The translations under genes and the position numbers were made by a program. A DNA stretch of 32,186 nucleotides. Source: an uncultured Phycisphaerales bacterium (lineage in GTDB: Bacteria > Planctomycetota > Phycisphaerae > Phycisphaerales > UBA1924). The notes beneath the pieces were generated by a model. The model was not told the DNA's origin. It made no database searches and saw only the letters and a program-made list of their open reading frames with translations. Shown here in pieces: positions 11,643 through 20,366 of the stretch (positions within the stretch are counted from its first letter, which is position 1; each line of letters opens with the position of its first letter). The DNA is taken from the NCBI GenBank assembly GCA_903929885.1, contig CAIYWI010000016.1, positions 1 through 32,186 on the forward strand. The letters run 5' to 3'.

Positions 11643-12380
11643 ATGCCCACGCTTCGCGCCTCGACCTTCGCGTCCGCCCTCGTCGCCTCGTCCCTGGCCG
11701 CCTCCGCCGAGATCATCACCGTCGGCGCCTCGAAGGACAACACGCTCTTTCAGAACGATGCCGGTTCCATCAGCAACGGGCAGGGTTCGTATCTTTACAG
11801 CGGCATGACCGCCATCGGCGGCCTGCGCCGTGCCCTGATCGCCTTCGACCTCTCCGCCATCCCCGCGGGCTCCACCATCACCGACGTGCGGTTCTCCATC
11901 CGCGTCTCTCGCACCATCACGGCCACCGAGCGCACCAGCATGCACCGCATGCTCGCCAACTGGGGTGAAGGTCTCAGCAACTCCACCGGGCAGGCCGGCG
12001 GCGGCGGCGGGGCTCCCGCCGAACCCGGCGATGCCACGTGGACCCACGCCTTCTTCGGGTCCGTTCCCTGGGCCCGGGTGGGCGGCGACTTCGATGCCGT
12101 CCCTTCCGCGGGTCAGCAACTCGTCGGCACCGGCTTTTACACCTTCTCCGGCGCGGGCCTCGTGCAGGACGTCCAGTCCTGGATCGACAACCCCTCCAGC
12201 AACTTCGGGTGGGCCATCATCGGCAACGAGACCGTCAGCGGGAGCGCCAAGCGACTCGACTCGCGCAACAACCCCACGCCCGCCAACCGCCCGTCGCTCG
12301 TCGTGACCTACACGCCCGTTCCGGCTCCGGCAACGCTCGGCCTGTTGCTCCTGGCCGCCGGCGGCCGCCGCCGTCGCTGA
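11643..12380 (+). CDS. Exported DNRLRE-domain protein with PEP-CTERM-like sorting tail
   Basis: 245 residues from the ATG at 11643, chosen because AGGGAG lies six bases upstream and a normal signal peptide follows (about 1-25, ending AASAE). The body is a single beta-rich domain of the DNRLRE type: DNTLFQND near 33-40, a Gly-Ser rich turn, RRALIAFDLSAIPAGSTITD near 60-79, and a late LVVTYTP strand. Such domains occur in exported wall-associated proteins. The end VPAPATLGLLLLAAGG-RRRR has the Val-Pro-x-Pro, short hydrophobic helix and Arg cluster of a PEP-CTERM-like signal, which would be processed by an exosortase. No exosortase gene is in view. A 146-base gap separates it from the subtilase gene; that gap has an AT-rich patch (about 11555-11580) that may hold a promoter. 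Confidence 0.82.
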   Translation: MPTLRASTFASALVASSLAASAEIITVGASKDNTLFQNDAGSISNGQGSYLYSGMTAIGGLRRALIAFDLSAIPAGSTITDVRFSIRVSRTITATERTSMHRMLANWGEGLSNSTGQAGGGGGAPAEPGDATWTHAFFGSVPWARVGGDFDAVPSAGQQLVGTGFYTFSGAGLVQDVQSWIDNPSSNFGWAIIGNETVSGSAKRLDSRNNPTPANRPSLVVTYTPVPAPATLGLLLLAAGGRRRR

Positions 12381-12386
12381 CGCCAT

Positions 12387-12404
12387 CCCCGGCCTCTCCC
12401 GGGG
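12387..12404 (+). terminator. Hairpin downstream of the DNRLRE gene
   Basis: CCCCGG and CCGGGG form a six-base-pair GC stem around a six-base loop, starting six bases after the stop codon. The following bases (TTATACGTCATTTC) are only moderately T-rich, so termination is plausible but not strong. Confidence 0.4.
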
Positions 12405-12590
12405 TTATACGTCATTTCAGGCGTGCAAGCGAGCGATTTGCCTTGCACCCGGCCCTCCATCCCTGTACGCTCAGGAGGCCTTCCGCCCTCGCGGATGCGT
12501 TCGATCGTTCGGCTGTTGGCCGGGCGGCGTGTTCGCGTCCCCGTGCGGCGGCGCATGGCGTGCAGGCGAGGATCAGAGAGGGCAAGCGGC

Positions 12591-14120
12591 GTGGAGCATC
12601 AAGGCGGCCCGGAGGCCACATCCACTCACCCCCGTGTCGAACGGGCGGCTCAAGCGACGGTCCGCGCGAGCGGTTCGTCGCGTCGTGCGCTCGTGGGCGC
12701 CCTTGTCTCGGCGTTCGCCGCGGCCGGCGCCAAGGCCGACGACCTGTCGGGCGCCGTCAGCGCCATGGGGGATGTCGACCCCTCCGCGATGCTGGTGCGA
12801 CTGGTCAAGCGAGTGACGTTCGGCATCAACGCCTCCGAACTGGCGTCGGCCGCGTCGCTCGGCTACGCCGGCTATCTCGACCAGCAGCTCAACCCCGACC
12901 TCATCGACGACGCTTCGTGCGCCGCCCGCATCGCGCCGCTGGCCTCGTTGACCCGCAACTTCTGGGAGATCTACCGCCAGCCCGCGGCACAGGTCGTCAA
13001 CGAACTCATCGAGGCGGCGATCCTCCGGGCCGTCTATTCGCGCCGCCAACTCCTCGAGCGGATGGTCGACTTCTGGACCGACCACTTCAACATCGACGTC
13101 AACAAGGACGCCTGCGCCTGGTTCAAGATCGTCGATGACCGCGAGGTCGTGCGAGCCAATGCCATGGGCAAGTTCGCCGACCTGCTCGCCGCCTCCGCGA
13201 TGAGCCCGGCGATGCTCTACTTCCTCGACAACCACCAGTCGATCGCCGGCAACCCGAACCTCAACTACTCCCGCGAACTGATGGAACTCCACACCATCGG
13301 CGTCGACGGCGGATACACCGAGGAGGATGTCGGCGAGGTCGCCCGGTGCTTCACCGGCTGGCAGTTCACGCCCGACACCGCCGGATCGCTCGCGGGCATC
13401 TTCCGCTTCAACGCCGCCCAGCACGACAACAGCGCCAAACGCGTGCTGGGGCAGCACATCCCGGCCGGCGGCGGGATCAACGACGGTCTCACGGTGCTGC
13501 GAATCCTCGCCGATCATCCGAACACCGCTCGTTTCGTCAGTCGAAAGCTCTGCCGCCGCTTTCTCGGCGAAGGCGTCCCCGAGTCGGTGGTTCGCGCGGT
13601 GGCGGCGAGATTCGTGGCCGCCGATGGCGACATCCGCGAGGTCATGCGGTGCATTCTCGCGCCCCAGCACATGGCGCTCGCGACCCCTCGATTCAAGCGG
13701 CCCTTCCACCTCTACGTGTCGGCCATCCGCGCCACCGGTTGCCAGATCGCTTCCACCGGCGGCATGCGGGCCCAGCTCCGCATCGCCGGCCACCTCAACT
13801 TCAACTGGCCCAACCCCGACGGCTATCCCGATCGCGTCGACTTCTGGTCGGGCCTTGCGCTGCCCCGCTGGAACTTCGCGGCACAGATGATGAACAACGC
13901 CATCTCCGGCATCACCCCCGATGCCGCGTCCTTCTTCGCCGGTCTCTCGACCGCCGAGGAGATGGCCGCTCGCATCGACGCGGCGATGTTCGGTCACGAG
14001 ATGCCCGCCGCCGAGCGCCGCCGCGTCCGCGACTACCTCGCCATCGACCCCTCGTCCCCCTCCGTTCGAGCCGAAGCCCTCGGCCTCGCGGCGGGGTCGC
14101 CCGCCTTCCAGTGGTATTGA
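12591..14120 (+). CDS. DUF1800 family protein, probably Tat-exported
   Basis: 509 residues from a GTG at 12591, chosen because AGAGG lies about eight bases upstream. The frame is open back to an ATG at 12423, but that extra stretch is Arg-rich and unconserved. Residues 29-49 (SSRRALVGAL then a hydrophobic, Ala-rich run ending AKA) look like a twin-arginine signal. DUF1800 marks include MLVRLVKRVTFGI, MVDFWTDHFNI, NYSRELMELHTIGVDGGYT, DVGEVARCFTGW, FVSRKLCRRFL and FKRPFHLYVSAIR. The molecular function of the family is not known to me. In many bacteria it is paired with a DUF1501 gene, as here: that gene starts 22 bases downstream. The 210-base gap upstream has a weak TTGCAC-N17-TACGCT promoter candidate (12443-12471). 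Confidence 0.88.
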   Translation: MEHQGGPEATSTHPRVERAAQATVRASGSSRRALVGALVSAFAAAGAKADDLSGAVSAMGDVDPSAMLVRLVKRVTFGINASELASAASLGYAGYLDQQLNPDLIDDASCAARIAPLASLTRNFWEIYRQPAAQVVNELIEAAILRAVYSRRQLLERMVDFWTDHFNIDVNKDACAWFKIVDDREVVRANAMGKFADLLAASAMSPAMLYFLDNHQSIAGNPNLNYSRELMELHTIGVDGGYTEEDVGEVARCFTGWQFTPDTAGSLAGIFRFNAAQHDNSAKRVLGQHIPAGGGINDGLTVLRILADHPNTARFVSRKLCRRFLGEGVPESVVRAVAARFVAADGDIREVMRCILAPQHMALATPRFKRPFHLYVSAIRATGCQIASTGGMRAQLRIAGHLNFNWPNPDGYPDRVDFWSGLALPRWNFAAQMMNNAISGITPDAASFFAGLSTAEEMAARIDAAMFGHEMPAAERRRVRDYLAIDPSSPSVRAEALGLAAGSPAFQWY

Positions 14121-14142
14121 ACCCCTCCCGCCGGCCCTTCCC

Positions 14143-15435
14143 ATGGAACCCACTCCCGCACGCTGCTGTCCCGAGTACGCCGAGTTGTCCCGGCGCGGGT
14201 TCCTGCAGGCCGGCGCGGGCTCGCTCGCGGGCCTGGCCGCGATGGCGTCGTGGTTGCCCCGCGTCGCCGTCGCCCGCGACTACCGCTCGACGCTCCGCGA
14301 CACCATCGTCTGGATCTATCTTCGCGGCGCGGCCGACGGCCTCTCGATGTGCGTGCCATGGGGCGACGACAACTACTACCTCGCCCGACCCTCGCTCGCC
14401 ATCGCCCGCCCCGATAGCGGCGCAGCCGCGCGATGCATCGATCTCGACGGCTTCTTCGGCCTCTCTCCCGCCATGGCGGCGCTGCACCCGGCCTATCTCG
14501 CCGGCGACTTGCTCTTCGTTCACGCCTGCGGCTCGCCCGATCCCTCCCGCTCTCACTTCGACGCGCAGCGGTTCATGGAGGTCGGCCAGGTCTCCGGCGA
14601 CACGTCGTTGACGGGGTGGCTCGGTCGCCACCTCGCCAGCGTCGCGCCCGCCGATCCGCTCGCCATGCTGCGGGCCGTCGGCATCAGCACCGGCCTGCAG
14701 CGAGTGCTCGAGGGGGGGCCGGCCACATTGCCCATCCCCGACCTTGCCGCCTTCGGCCTGCTCGGCAACCCCGCCACCAAGACCGCTCGCACCAACGCGC
14801 TGCGTGACATGTATGCCACCGTGCCCGATCCGCTCCGGGCCACGGCCTCGACGACCCTCGCCACCGTCGGCCTGCTCGATCAGATCGGGTTCTCGACCTA
14901 TCAGCCCGGTGGCGGTGCGCAATACAACGCCGCGGAGTCGCTGGGCTACGCACTCAAGACGTCGGCGGCCCTCATCAAGGCGCAGATCGGCGTCGAGGCC
15001 ATCGCCATCGACGTGCACGGCTGGGACACGCACTCGGCCCAGGGCCCCGTCAGCGGCACGATGGCCATGCTCATGAATCGCCTCTCCGCGGCCCTCGCCG
15101 CATTCCATCAGGACATGGGCTCTGGCTCCAATCCGGGATACATCGTGGCGGTGGTGTCGGAGTTCGGCCGCCGCGTCTTCGAGAACGGCAGTCTGGGCAC
15201 CGACCACGGCCACGGCAACGCCATGATGCTCATGGGGCCGGCCGTCGCCGGCGGTCGAGTCCTCCGCAACTGGCGGGGATTGGCGCAGGAAGATCTCTAC
15301 GACTACGCCGACCTGCAGGTCACCATCGACTATCGCGACGTGCTCGCCGAGATCATCGAGCACCGTCTGGGCAACTCGAACATCGCCTCCATCTTCCCCG
15401 GCTACCAGCCCGTCAATCGCGGGGTGCTCGCATGA
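14143..15435 (+). CDS. DUF1501 family protein, Tat-exported, alkaline-phosphatase-superfamily type
   Basis: 430 residues. The twin-arginine motif SRRGFL (16-21) is followed by a hydrophobic Ala/Gly/Leu stretch ending near VAVA (about 44), so the protein is predicted to be exported folded. Later segments typical of DUF1501 are IYLRGAADGLSMCVPWG, GSPDPSRSHFDAQRFME, IDVHGWDTHSAQGPVSG, VVSEFGRRVFENGS and TDHGHGNAMMLMG; these His/Asp-rich stretches recall metal sites of the alkaline phosphatase/sulfatase superfamily. Biochemical activity is undetermined. The start at 14143 precedes the Tat motif closely; no clear ribosome-binding site is seen, so re-initiation from DUF1800 is likely. The stop overlaps the next gene by four bases (ATGA). 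Confidence 0.9.
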   Translation: MEPTPARCCPEYAELSRRGFLQAGAGSLAGLAAMASWLPRVAVARDYRSTLRDTIVWIYLRGAADGLSMCVPWGDDNYYLARPSLAIARPDSGAAARCIDLDGFFGLSPAMAALHPAYLAGDLLFVHACGSPDPSRSHFDAQRFMEVGQVSGDTSLTGWLGRHLASVAPADPLAMLRAVGISTGLQRVLEGGPATLPIPDLAAFGLLGNPATKTARTNALRDMYATVPDPLRATASTTLATVGLLDQIGFSTYQPGGGAQYNAAESLGYALKTSAALIKAQIGVEAIAIDVHGWDTHSAQGPVSGTMAMLMNRLSAALAAFHQDMGSGSNPGYIVAVVSEFGRRVFENGSLGTDHGHGNAMMLMGPAVAGGRVLRNWRGLAQEDLYDYADLQVTIDYRDVLAEIIEHRLGNSNIASIFPGYQPVNRGVLA

Positions 15436-16412
15436 TGCGACCTGTCGGCATCCTTCTCGCGGCGGCGACCTCGCCCCTCGCCTTCGCCCAGCCCATCTGG
15501 AGCAACCAGAGCGCCGATCCCGCCGTCCCCGCCTTCGCCCTCTCCGCGCGAAGCTTCAGCGGCGTCGCCGCGCCCGCCGGACGGCGTTTCGCCGAAGTGG
15601 CCGGCGCTCCCGGCGACGTCAACCTGATGGCCGGACTCAACGTGTCGCCCGATCCCGGAGCCGTCGGCGAGTCCTTCCGCGTCGCCGACGACTTCACCAT
15701 CACGCACGAGCACGGTTGGCGGCTCGCCTCGGTCACCATCTTCGTCTATGTCGATGCAGCGGTGCCCGCCGGCGCCTCGCCCTTCTCCGCCGCCACCCTG
15801 CGATTGTGGGACTCCAACCCCGCCAGTCCCGAAACCCACGTCTTCTACGGCGATGCCGTTCGCAATCGGCTGCTTGCCGCCACGCCCACGGACGCGCTGC
15901 GCATCTTCAGCACGCGTCCCGTGGCTCCGACCAACTTCGTCACGCCCCCCGATGCCACGCGTCGCATCTGGGCCCTCGAACTCGACCTGGGCGGGTACAC
16001 CTACATGCCGGCGACCTACTGGCTCGACGTGCAGGTGCAGTGCGTCGATCCCGCCATGCAGGCCTGGATCGTCCCCGTCACCCGCGAAGGATTCCGCTCC
16101 CGTCCCGACGACAACGCCATGGCGCTGGTGCCCGACGGGCTCGACGATGCCTGGGTGCCCGTGATCGATCCCGGCAAGACCATGCTCTCGGTCGCCGTGC
16201 CCCAAGACATCGCCTTCATCCTCAATGGCGAAGCCGCGGGACAATGCCCCGCCGACTTCAACCAGGACGGCGGCGTCGACGGCGACGACATGACGGTCTT
16301 CTTCGCCGCCTGGGAGCAGGGCGAGATGATCGCCGACGTCAATGCCGACGGTGGCATCGACGGCGACGACGTCTCCACCTTCTTCCGCTTCTGGGAGGCG
16401 GGCGGCTGCTGA
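15432..16412 (+). CDS. Exported protein of unknown function with GC-type dockerin tail
   Basis: 326 residues. A signal peptide (about 1-19, ending AFAQ) precedes a beta-rich body that I cannot assign to a family. GESFRVADDFTITHEHGW and the following strands recall sugar-binding or jelly-roll-like exported proteins in planctomycetes, which is only an impression. Residues 272-326 form the dockerin-like tail, beginning CPADFNQDGGVDGDD, with a second loop DVNADGGIDGDD, and ending EAGGC. The ATG overlaps the DUF1501 stop (ATGA), so it is translationally coupled and probably works with the DUF1800/DUF1501 pair. A second ATG follows immediately at 15435 and could also serve as start. Confidence 0.85.
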   Translation: MMRPVGILLAAATSPLAFAQPIWSNQSADPAVPAFALSARSFSGVAAPAGRRFAEVAGAPGDVNLMAGLNVSPDPGAVGESFRVADDFTITHEHGWRLASVTIFVYVDAAVPAGASPFSAATLRLWDSNPASPETHVFYGDAVRNRLLAATPTDALRIFSTRPVAPTNFVTPPDATRRIWALELDLGGYTYMPATYWLDVQVQCVDPAMQAWIVPVTREGFRSRPDDNAMALVPDGLDDAWVPVIDPGKTMLSVAVPQDIAFILNGEAAGQCPADFNQDGGVDGDDMTVFFAAWEQGEMIADVNADGGIDGDDVSTFFRFWEAGGC

Positions 16413-16438
16413 GCCGCCGGGGGGTCTGCATCACCCCC
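16401..16438. terminator. Paired hairpins between convergent genes
   Basis: Two adjacent stems lie where the dockerin gene and the 1295-residue gene converge. GGCGGCT/AGCCGCC (16401-16407 with 16412-16418, loop of four) overlaps the end of the plus-strand gene. GGGGGT/ACCCCC (16420-16425 with 16433-16438, loop of seven) overlaps the end of the minus-strand gene. Both are GC-only and lack a U-tract, so they may slow polymerase in both directions rather than act as classical terminators. Confidence 0.4.
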
Positions 16439-19400
16439 GCAGGCGTGCTCGCCAACGCTCCAGCGCGGCCTCCAACTCGGCACCCGATGTCGCCTGTGCA
16501 CCCGGTCCGAAGTGCACGCGTTCGAGCGAAGCGATTTCTTCCGTCAGGGCCTTGAGCGTCGACGAGTCGAGGTTGGGTCGCGTGTCGCGCAGCAGGCGGA
16601 GGGCGGTCACCACGCTCAGCGGCGTCACGCGGTCGGGAATCAGCGTGTCGCCGATGGCGGCCGGGGCGATCGCTCGCCGCCGCCGCAGCGCGACGACGAC
16701 CACGCCCGCCACCGCAGCGGCCCCAAGGCCAAGGCCCACCACGGCGCCCGTGGTCCAGCGGTGCTGCACCGGCACCACGCCTCCCTCGACTGGAACCAGG
16801 TCCATGTCGGTGTAGTGGCGAGATTCGATCGTCGCCGCCAAGTCCGCCTTGAGCGTCGGCACCTTGAAGGCGTTGTCGCGAGGCGCGGCGGTGGGGGTGT
16901 AGGTCACGAGCCACGATCGCTCGATGTCGAGACGGTACATGCCCGTGTCGTCGGGCTCGGGGTAGCCGCCCTTGGGCGGCTCGGGGCGGCTGAAGAAGAA
17001 GCGGTCGGTCGCGGCCGTTCCTTCCTGCATCACGAGCATGGGCCTGGCCTCGATGCCCTTCTCGCCGATCTCGTAGCCGGCGATGGCGGTGTCGATGCCG
17101 TCGAGGGCGTCGCGAAGGTCGGGCACCACGCCCTTGCCCCGGATGCGAACCTCCATGGTGATCGCGCCCCCCTTGTCGCCGCTGCGGGCGTTGCGGACGT
17201 CGATCACCTGTTCCACCTTCGTCTCCTGCGCCGGCCTGGCCGTGCGCTCGGCGCCGGTGGCCACCGGCACGGCGTTGGATGGAAGCGCGAGCGTGACCGG
17301 TCCGCTCTGGTCGTCGAACTGCATGTCCATCGTCACCGGCGGGATGCGATCGACCGCGCCATCCTTGCGGCTGAGCACGACGTAGGCCATCGGCTTCTCC
17401 AGCCAGCCGTCCTGCTCCTGCTCCACCACGCCGCGAGCGGGCATGAACGGATCGAAGAAGCCCACGGATTCGATGGTGAAGCCCTTGCCCAGCGAGGTCT
17501 CGATCTCCTTCTGGAAGCGGTCGCGGTAGTTGATCTCGCGGAAGTCGCGTCCGACGCGGCCCCACACGTTGTTCTGCAGGTACTTGGCGAATCCGCCCGT
17601 CTCGCGATCCACGGCGTTGGTGAATCGCAGCGACACCAGCAGGCCGAAGGGCTGTCCGGTGCCGATGCGATCAGCCCCGTCGATCGTGAGCCGCAGGCGG
17701 ATCTCCTCCTTCACGAGGTCGCGGTACAACTCGTCCATGGCCCGCAGCGATGCGCCGGCCGGGTGATCGCCGATGACGCGAAGGGCGTGCTTCACCAGGC
17801 GAGGCTTGACCTCGGGGTCCGACCGCATCACGGCTTCGCTCACGTCGGAGGCGAAGTCGCTGAGGTGACGGAAGGCCACGTCGGGCGCCATGCCGGCGAT
17901 GGTCTTGCGGATGCGATCGATCTGGTCGTCGCCGATCGATCCCTCCGCGGGCAGTTCGTCGACGCTGACGAAGTTGAGCTGGGGCGTGCCCAGCGCCGCG
18001 CCGAACCACGCGGTGAAGACGCGAGCGTCCTCTCGCTCCTCGCCCCGCGCCAAGGCCGCCGCGTACACGCCGGCCGCGGCCTCGAAGGCCTCGAAAGCCG
18101 CCCTCCTCGCGTCGTTGAGCGAGGCCGCGTCGGCCTTCTTCCGGGCGTTGCGGAACTGCATCCGATCGAAGGCCAGCCCCGCCCGCAGGGCGGCCACCCG
18201 CCACGAGTCGGGCTCGCGGGCCGACGCCGCCTCGGCCAACTCCATCGCCACGCCGTACCCCTTGTCGACCAGGGCGGCGATCTCGTTGTCGGAACGCTTG
18301 GTGCCCGTCTCCTGCTGGGCGGCGCGGTTCCGCCAGTCGCCGTTGAGGTTCGCCGCCATCGTCGACGCCAGCGACACGGCGGTGGTGGCGGGCATCGCCT
18401 CGACGGGTCCGAAGATGCGGACGATTTCCGCGCGGTCGAAGACCTCCGACCGCCCGTGGCACGCCTTGAAGGCCGACGCGATCGACGGCAGCGTCCGCGG
18501 ATCGACGCCCGTCGCCGCGATCGTGGTCATCACCGTCTGCAACCGCTCGAGGTTGCGTCGCTGACGCCCTCGCGTCAGCGGAGCGGCCGGAATCGCCTCT
18601 CTGTAGAAGAAGAACAGCCGCTGCTCGTCCTCCATGTCGCCCGCGGGACTCAGCCGCGACTGCCAGTGGGTGAGGAAGTCGTCGGCGATCGCCGCCGCGG
18701 CCTCGGGGGTCCGCTTCGCCGCGTCGGCCAGCATCGCCAACGCCATGTCCGTCTCGTCGGCCACCGTCGCCAGCGCGATGCACGCCTTGGCCGCCCTCGC
18801 CGCCATGCTCGGTTCGAGCGCATCGAGCCACTGGCGGCCGGGCACGGCGCGCAGCAGCACCTGCGCCTCGCGCGTCAGCGCCTGCTGACGCCCCTTGGCC
18901 TTCACCGCGTTCTCCATCTCCGTCAGCAGCGCGGCGGTCATCATCCGCAGGGGCACCCTCAGCGACTCATTCTGGGCCGACGTGCGAGCGAGGAGCACGT
19001 CCGCCGCCTCCTTGAACGTCAGGATCGCCTCGGCTCGCTCGGCCTCCGATTGCTTCTCGTCGCCGATCGCGGCCGCCTTGAGCGCCATCAGTTCCAGCGC
19101 GGCCGGCGCCAAGGCCGCGTCGGCGAAGAGCGACTCCAGCCACGGCGTGATCCGCACCCTGGGGACGTTCGTCAGCAGCGACAGCCCTCGATCAATGGCT
19201 TCCCGCCTCGTCTTGGCCGCGGCGCGATCGAGCATCGACACCCGCGAATACAAGTCCCACGCCTCGAGCCGCAGGCGTTCGGCCCCCTCGGGCTCGCGGT
19301 CCGCCAACGCGAGCTTGTACCCCGCGTGCACCATCAGCACGCCCGCGTCGCCGCCCGTCGTCGCCTCTTCCAGCGACGGCAGGTACTCGTACGCCTCGAG

Positions 19401-20318
19401 CATCAGCCCCGCGCCCGCAAGGAACTCCACCGTTCGCGAGCGGTGCTCCGGCGTCGAGGCGCCGAAGAACCGGGTGCCCTGCCTGAGCGAGGCCAGCATG
19501 TTCGCCGTTCCCGCCTGCGACACGCTCTTCTTCAGGATGCCCGACAGCGTCGTGAGTTGCCACGGCTTGAGGTCGCCCGGCGCGGCCTCGGAGAGCGAGA
19601 GCACCTCCTCGGGCAACAGCCCCGCGTCGCCCCGGTTCATCCCCTGAAGAATCGTCGAGTAGATGCCCTGCGCCTCGGCCTCCGGACGCTGCCTCAGCCA
19701 CTCGCCCAGCACGCCCCATTCGCCCGCCATCGCCTGCAGGTGCACCCACTTGGCCACGTCCATCGGGCTCGCCGATGCCGCGTTGGGCTGGGGCACCTGT
19801 CCGAACGCCAGTTTCGACCTCGCCGCCAGCACCGCCTGGGGCGTGCGGGCAAACTCCATCTCTCGCATCGCGCCCTGCAACTCCATCGCCCTGGCCTGCT
19901 CGGCCCCCTTGGCCGCGTCCAGGCCCAGGGCCTTGTCCACGTCCACGCCAAGGTCCGCGTAGTACGCCCGCAGTTCGCCCTGCTGCTCGGGCGACGCGGC
20001 CTCCCATGCCGCCTTCAACTCGGCGACTTCGTCGGGCGGCAGCGTGATCCCGGCATCCTTCTTTTCGCCCGGCTTGGCTTCGCCGTTCGCGACCTCCTCG
20101 ACGTCGGATGCGTTCCCGCCCTGGGGCTTGGCCTCGCCGTCAGGCGTCTCCGGCGGCTGCGCCGCGGGCATCCGCACGATCGGAATCGCCCGGATCATCG
20201 GTGGCTGGCCGCCCGGCTGAGCCGTCGCCTGGCCCGCCAGCAGCATGAGGCACGCGCACGACCATCCCGCCGTGCGTCGCGTGCCGTTCATGGTCGTCAA
20301 CTCGTTGGTCGCCTTCAT
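16431..20318 (-). CDS. Giant membrane-anchored protein of the MoxR/Bat operon (BatD-like topology)
   Basis: 1295 residues with a strong ribosome-binding site (AGGAG seven bases before the ATG). A signal peptide (about 1-34, ending ATAQ) is followed by a Pro/Glu/Lys-rich segment. A very long Ala/Glu/Arg-rich helical part comes next, resembling degenerate TPR-type repeats (to about residue 830). A beta-rich region follows, including a stretch with GDKGGAITMEVRIRGKG. A single membrane helix (about 1187-1211, GAVVGLGLGAAAVAGVVVVAL) precedes an Arg cluster and a cytoplasmic tail of about 80 residues. Large periplasmic part, one C-terminal helix and short tail is the BatD plan, but the protein is far longer than a usual BatD and I see no clear BatD signature. 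It is the last gene, 48 bases after the helical-repeat gene. Function unknown; a periplasmic scaffold is my inference. Confidence 0.8.
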   Translation of the reverse strand: MKATNELTTMNGTRRTAGWSCACLMLLAGQATAQPGGQPPMIRAIPIVRMPAAQPPETPDGEAKPQGGNASDVEEVANGEAKPGEKKDAGITLPPDEVAELKAAWEAASPEQQGELRAYYADLGVDVDKALGLDAAKGAEQARAMELQGAMREMEFARTPQAVLAARSKLAFGQVPQPNAASASPMDVAKWVHLQAMAGEWGVLGEWLRQRPEAEAQGIYSTILQGMNRGDAGLLPEEVLSLSEAAPGDLKPWQLTTLSGILKKSVSQAGTANMLASLRQGTRFFGASTPEHRSRTVEFLAGAGLMLEAYEYLPSLEEATTGGDAGVLMVHAGYKLALADREPEGAERLRLEAWDLYSRVSMLDRAAAKTRREAIDRGLSLLTNVPRVRITPWLESLFADAALAPAALELMALKAAAIGDEKQSEAERAEAILTFKEAADVLLARTSAQNESLRVPLRMMTAALLTEMENAVKAKGRQQALTREAQVLLRAVPGRQWLDALEPSMAARAAKACIALATVADETDMALAMLADAAKRTPEAAAAIADDFLTHWQSRLSPAGDMEDEQRLFFFYREAIPAAPLTRGRQRRNLERLQTVMTTIAATGVDPRTLPSIASAFKACHGRSEVFDRAEIVRIFGPVEAMPATTAVSLASTMAANLNGDWRNRAAQQETGTKRSDNEIAALVDKGYGVAMELAEAASAREPDSWRVAALRAGLAFDRMQFRNARKKADAASLNDARRAAFEAFEAAAGVYAAALARGEEREDARVFTAWFGAALGTPQLNFVSVDELPAEGSIGDDQIDRIRKTIAGMAPDVAFRHLSDFASDVSEAVMRSDPEVKPRLVKHALRVIGDHPAGASLRAMDELYRDLVKEEIRLRLTIDGADRIGTGQPFGLLVSLRFTNAVDRETGGFAKYLQNNVWGRVGRDFREINYRDRFQKEIETSLGKGFTIESVGFFDPFMPARGVVEQEQDGWLEKPMAYVVLSRKDGAVDRIPPVTMDMQFDDQSGPVTLALPSNAVPVATGAERTARPAQETKVEQVIDVRNARSGDKGGAITMEVRIRGKGVVPDLRDALDGIDTAIAGYEIGEKGIEARPMLVMQEGTAATDRFFFSRPEPPKGGYPEPDDTGMYRLDIERSWLVTYTPTAAPRDNAFKVPTLKADLAATIESRHYTDMDLVPVEGGVVPVQHRWTTGAVVGLGLGAAAVAGVVVVALRRRRAIAPAAIGDTLIPDRVTPLSVVTALRLLRDTRPNLDSSTLKALTEEIASLERVHFGPGAQATSGAELEAALERWRARLRG

Positions 20319-20366
20319 GCCTGTGCTCCTGCCGTCGCCCGCTCGCGCGGTCGCTCCTGCGACCGC

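Noticed and set aside
12473..12478. Perfect AGGAGG ribosome-binding site upstream of the DUF1800 gene
   Set aside because: No start codon lies at usable distance; the nearest in-frame ATG (12495) is 16 bases away and gives an unconserved Arg-rich N-terminus.
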